Shown here: positions 7,328 through 9,039 of the stretch, in pieces
Layout of the letters: every line of letters begins with the position of its first letter
Position numbering within the stretch: the first letter of the stretch is position 1
Source: Methanosarcinaceae archaeon
GTDB lineage: Archaea; Halobacteriota; Methanosarcinia; Methanosarcinales; Methanosarcinaceae
DNA length: 9,039 nt
NCBI GenBank assembly: GCA_030609665.1
Contig: JAUWBW010000064.1
Span: 1 to 9,039 of the forward strand
Reading direction: 5' to 3'
Translations under genes and position numbers: made by a program
Notes under the pieces: model-generated
Databases searched by the model: none
What the model was told of the DNA's origin: nothing
What the model saw: the letters and a program-made list of their open reading frames with translations, nothing else

Positions 7328-7331
7328 AGGC

Positions 7332-7345
7332 CATCATACATGATG
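7332..7345 (-). terminator. Weak palindrome after the Tes-like gene
   Basis: CATCAT (7332-7337) and ATGATG (7340-7345) flank a 2-nt centre, 4 bases past the stop codon at 7350-7352. Only five pairs with a 4-nt loop can form in RNA, and a short T-rich run (ATTTCT) follows at 7322-7327. This is a weak terminator at best. Confidence 0.25.
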
Positions 7346-7349
7346 AGCA

Positions 7350-8834
7350 TTATAATTCTACATAAGGTCGTGAGAATTTCGCCTCAACCTCTTCGCGGTG
7401 CAGCGTGTTGTAGGCACAGAACGGGATCACCCTGCCGTCCGGTGTGGCATAATGAATGCCGCAGCGCTGCACACGGTTGAGATCAAAGTTATACATGTCC
7501 TGAAAATGCATGGTTCCGAGGAAAAGAACATTCCTGTGGAACTGTTTTGTAGCTTCATCAGTACCGTGTTTAAGAATATCAATAAATAATTTAGCAACAT
7601 CGACAGATTTCGGAGCACTCTTTTTATCAAAAAAACTTGGCACTCTCTGTATCATCTTTAATTTGGTTCTTAAATTCGAACCATTTCCATTTAGTTCACT
7701 TTTTGCCTCAGTCACGAACTCCAGCAGTCCTTCTACATCAACAAACTCTGTAATCGGAATCAATCGTTTATTTTCTTTGAACACGTACGTACCTGCACCG
7801 CAATGGGGATGTATGGTGATTTCAGGTACTGGCATCTTCCGCATCGCTGACAAGAACTGGGATATTGGCAACCCAGCTGGCACCGGATACCATGCGTCCG
7901 CCGGAATCTCACCATCGGTCTGTTCTTCGACGTTTTTTATGACATCCGGAATCGTGATTCTGCTTTTTTCCCTTTTATTCTGGTCTATCCGACCTGTAAA
8001 TGATACCGGCTGGAAATTAACGCACTTGACCACATCAAGCCTATCTGCCGCGAACCTGATGATGTCCCCAACCTCATGATCGTTCACGTCTTTTGTAACT
8101 GTGGGAACAAGTGCTATACTTTTAATTCCCGCAGTGCGGCAATTCTCGATTGCTTTTTGTTTGAGTGGGAAGGCGTTGAAACCGCGCAGTTTCCGGTACG
8201 GTTCTTCGGACACCCCATCAAACTGAAGATAGACGGTCTGAAGACCTGCATGCATCAGTTTTTTTCCAAACTCCACGCTTTTTGCAAGCCGCACCCCGTT
8301 TGTGGCAATCTGTATCTGCAAAAATCCGAGATCATGCGCCATTGCGACAAGTTCAGGTAAATCATCGCGAACCGTCGGTTCGCCGCCAGAGAACTGTACG
8401 GCATAACATGGAACCGGCTTTTCACTTCGAAGCATAAGCATCATATCCCTTATCTGATCGATCGTTGGCTCATAGATATAGCCGCTTGTTTTTGCGTTTG
8501 CAAAACAGACGGGACAGTGCATGTTGCACCGGTTTGTCACATCGATGTTTGCCAGGATGGTCGTTGTTTTGTGGCTCGGGCAGATACCGCAGTCGTGCGG
8601 ACACCCTTCGTTTTCCCCTTTCATCGGTTTGTCGAGACCGTTTCCGGTATGCAAGTATTTGTCGAATTTGTGAAAAAGCGCTGCATCGTTCCAGTATACA
8701 TCTTCGAACCTGCCATGCTGCGGACATATCTGTTCGATCAGCATCCTGCTATCTTTTTCAAATACCGATGCATCAATTGTTCTATGACATTCAGGACAAA
8801 TTGATTTTGTTTCCTTCATTTCTACCACACCCAT
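7350..8834 (-). CDS. tes: Tes-like radical SAM protein (probable tetraether lipid synthase family)
   Basis: The 494-residue protein matches the layout I know for Tes (MJ0619 of Methanocaldococcus jannaschii and its Methanosarcina homologue). Tes joins the ends of archaeol-type lipid chains by radical carbon-carbon bond formation, giving membrane-spanning GDGT lipids. N-terminal CPEC (13-16) and CPQHG (37-41) resemble the rubredoxin-like metal site. CPHDCGIC (78-85) is the cysteine cluster just before the radical SAM motif CNMHCPVC (103, 107, 110), which binds the catalytic 4Fe-4S cluster. SGGEP (149-153) contacts S-adenosylmethionine. Further cysteines at 271, 345, 458 and 473 may bind auxiliary clusters. 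Older annotations call this family a pterin methylase or MoaA-like. Paralogues that make other lipid bridges exist, so the exact product is less sure than the family. The ATG at 8834 has no ribosome site but a TATA box 26 nt upstream, which supports a leaderless start; codon 6 (8819) is an alternative. Confidence 0.82.
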   Translation of the reverse strand: MGVVEMKETKSICPECHRTIDASVFEKDSRMLIEQICPQHGRFEDVYWNDAALFHKFDKYLHTGNGLDKPMKGENEGCPHDCGICPSHKTTTILANIDVTNRCNMHCPVCFANAKTSGYIYEPTIDQIRDMMLMLRSEKPVPCYAVQFSGGEPTVRDDLPELVAMAHDLGFLQIQIATNGVRLAKSVEFGKKLMHAGLQTVYLQFDGVSEEPYRKLRGFNAFPLKQKAIENCRTAGIKSIALVPTVTKDVNDHEVGDIIRFAADRLDVVKCVNFQPVSFTGRIDQNKREKSRITIPDVIKNVEEQTDGEIPADAWYPVPAGLPISQFLSAMRKMPVPEITIHPHCGAGTYVFKENKRLIPITEFVDVEGLLEFVTEAKSELNGNGSNLRTKLKMIQRVPSFFDKKSAPKSVDVAKLFIDILKHGTDEATKQFHRNVLFLGTMHFQDMYNFDLNRVQRCGIHYATPDGRVIPFCAYNTLHREEVEAKFSRPYVEL

Positions 8835-8854
8835 AATATGCTATCGTCACTGAA

Positions 8855-8865
8855 TATTTATTATA
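8855..8865 (-). promoter_or_regulatory. TATA box of the Tes-like gene
   Basis: The minus strand reads TATAATAAATA, centred at 8860, which places transcription start at about 8834, the first base of the ATG. It faces the promoter of the right-edge gene, giving a divergent pair. Confidence 0.5.
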
Positions 8866-8904
8866 TGTAATTATGGCACATATAGTTTTTGTAACAATGA
8901 TTAA

Positions 8905-8932
8905 AACATATATGTTGTTATTTTAATAACAA
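8905..8932. promoter_or_regulatory. Two overlapping perfect palindromes in the divergent promoter region, operator candidate
   Basis: AACATATATGTT (8905-8916) is a perfect 12-bp palindrome. TTGTTATT-TT-AATAACAA (8915-8932) has perfect 8-bp arms around 2 bases and ends 6 bases before the TATA box of the right-edge gene. A shorter TTGT-A-ACAA palindrome lies at 8889-8897, repeating the TTGT/ACAA half-site. The position and dyad symmetry fit a dimeric regulator that could block TBP/TFB on the + side and perhaps also affect the Tes-like gene. Confidence 0.5.
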
Positions 8933-8938
8933 AAAGAA

Positions 8939-8946
8939 TTAAATAC
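8939..8946 (+). promoter_or_regulatory. TATA box of the right-edge gene
   Basis: TTAAATAC, preceded by the A-rich AAAAAGAA as BRE, is centred near 8942. The usual spacing puts transcription start at 8968-8969, exactly on the ATG, again a leaderless arrangement. Confidence 0.5.
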
Positions 8947-8968
8947 TATTCCGGTATTGAAGCATTGC

Positions 8969-9039
8969 ATGAATATATCTATAAAAGATATCTACGAAAA
9001 AATCGGAATATTCATAGAAAAACGCACTTTGATAATCCT
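8969..9039 (+). CDS. N-terminus of a probable RND/MMPL-type (HAE3-like) membrane exporter, cut by window edge
   Basis: Twenty-three codons from ATG at 8969 run open to the window end: MNISIKDIYEKIGIFIEKRTLII. The pattern IYEKIGxFIEKRxLII is how many archaeal RND-family exporters begin: an amphipathic helix, then a basic residue leading into the first transmembrane helix. Only this short stretch is visible, so the identity is tentative. A promoter with leaderless spacing and an adjacent palindrome support a real gene start here. If correct, it would be a large multi-spanning exporter related to those moving lipids or hydrophobic compounds, divergent from the Tes-like gene. Confidence 0.5.
   Translation, partial: MNISIKDIYEKIGIFIEKRTLII

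Noticed and set aside
7510..8079. 189-codon open frame on the + strand
   Set aside because: It lies wholly antisense inside the Tes-like gene, whose motifs are clear; the translation shows no family pattern and no promoter precedes it.
1..9039. Defence system, prophage or integrated element
   Set aside because: No nuclease, integrase, toxin-antitoxin pair or phage protein is present; apart from the unknown 280-residue protein all long genes belong to metabolic or membrane families.

Overview
The window looks like a chromosomal segment of a methane-metabolising archaeon, most likely a methanogen or ANME lineage near the Methanosarcinales. The strongest taxonomic clue is the left-edge gene, the twin-ABC ATPase AtwA (component A2 of the methyl-coenzyme M reductase activation system), which is known only from organisms carrying Mcr. 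A tetraether-lipid-synthase-type radical SAM protein and archaeal promoter architecture agree with this: TATA boxes sit about 26 nt before start codons that lack a Shine-Dalgarno sequence. The exact genus cannot be read from the sequence.

Layout, left to right. (1) Positions 1-1425, + strand: the C-terminal part of atwA, followed by a clear hairpin plus U-tract terminator. (2) 1426-1751: a 326-bp gap with no convincing long gene. It holds the terminator, a second hairpin, a possible 15-codon ORF with its own TATA box and GGGGGGT ribosome site, and a long wobble-rich hairpin. (3) 1752-3431, - strand: an AarF/UbiB-family atypical kinase with a C-terminal membrane anchor and its own promoter. 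(4) 3559-7255, - strand: a compact three-gene operon read from right to left. It consists of a family-2 glycosyltransferase, a GH35/GH42-like clan GH-A glycoside hydrolase, and a 280-residue protein I do not recognise. Both junctions are 4-base TTGA overlaps, so the three are probably translationally coupled and work together. (5) 7350-8834, - strand: a Tes-like radical SAM protein with many cysteines. (6) 8835-8968: a divergent promoter region with two strong palindromes. (7) 8969 to the right edge, + strand: the first 23 codons of a gene whose N-terminus resembles archaeal RND/MMPL-type exporters.

How the genes may work together (inference). Three of the six transcription units touch the cell envelope: a putative tetraether lipid synthase, a divergently paired RND-like exporter that may share an operator with it, and a glycan-building plus glycan-trimming operon. 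The UbiB-like kinase fits isoprenoid lipid or methanophenazine/quinone metabolism. AtwA belongs to methanogenesis itself and is separated by a terminator. No tRNA, rRNA, CRISPR, insertion sequence or phage gene was seen.

The least explained parts are the unknown 280-residue protein coupled to the glycosidase, the glycosidase itself (a signal-peptide-less enzyme in an organism group not known for growth on sugars), and the palindromic region between the Tes-like gene and the exporter.
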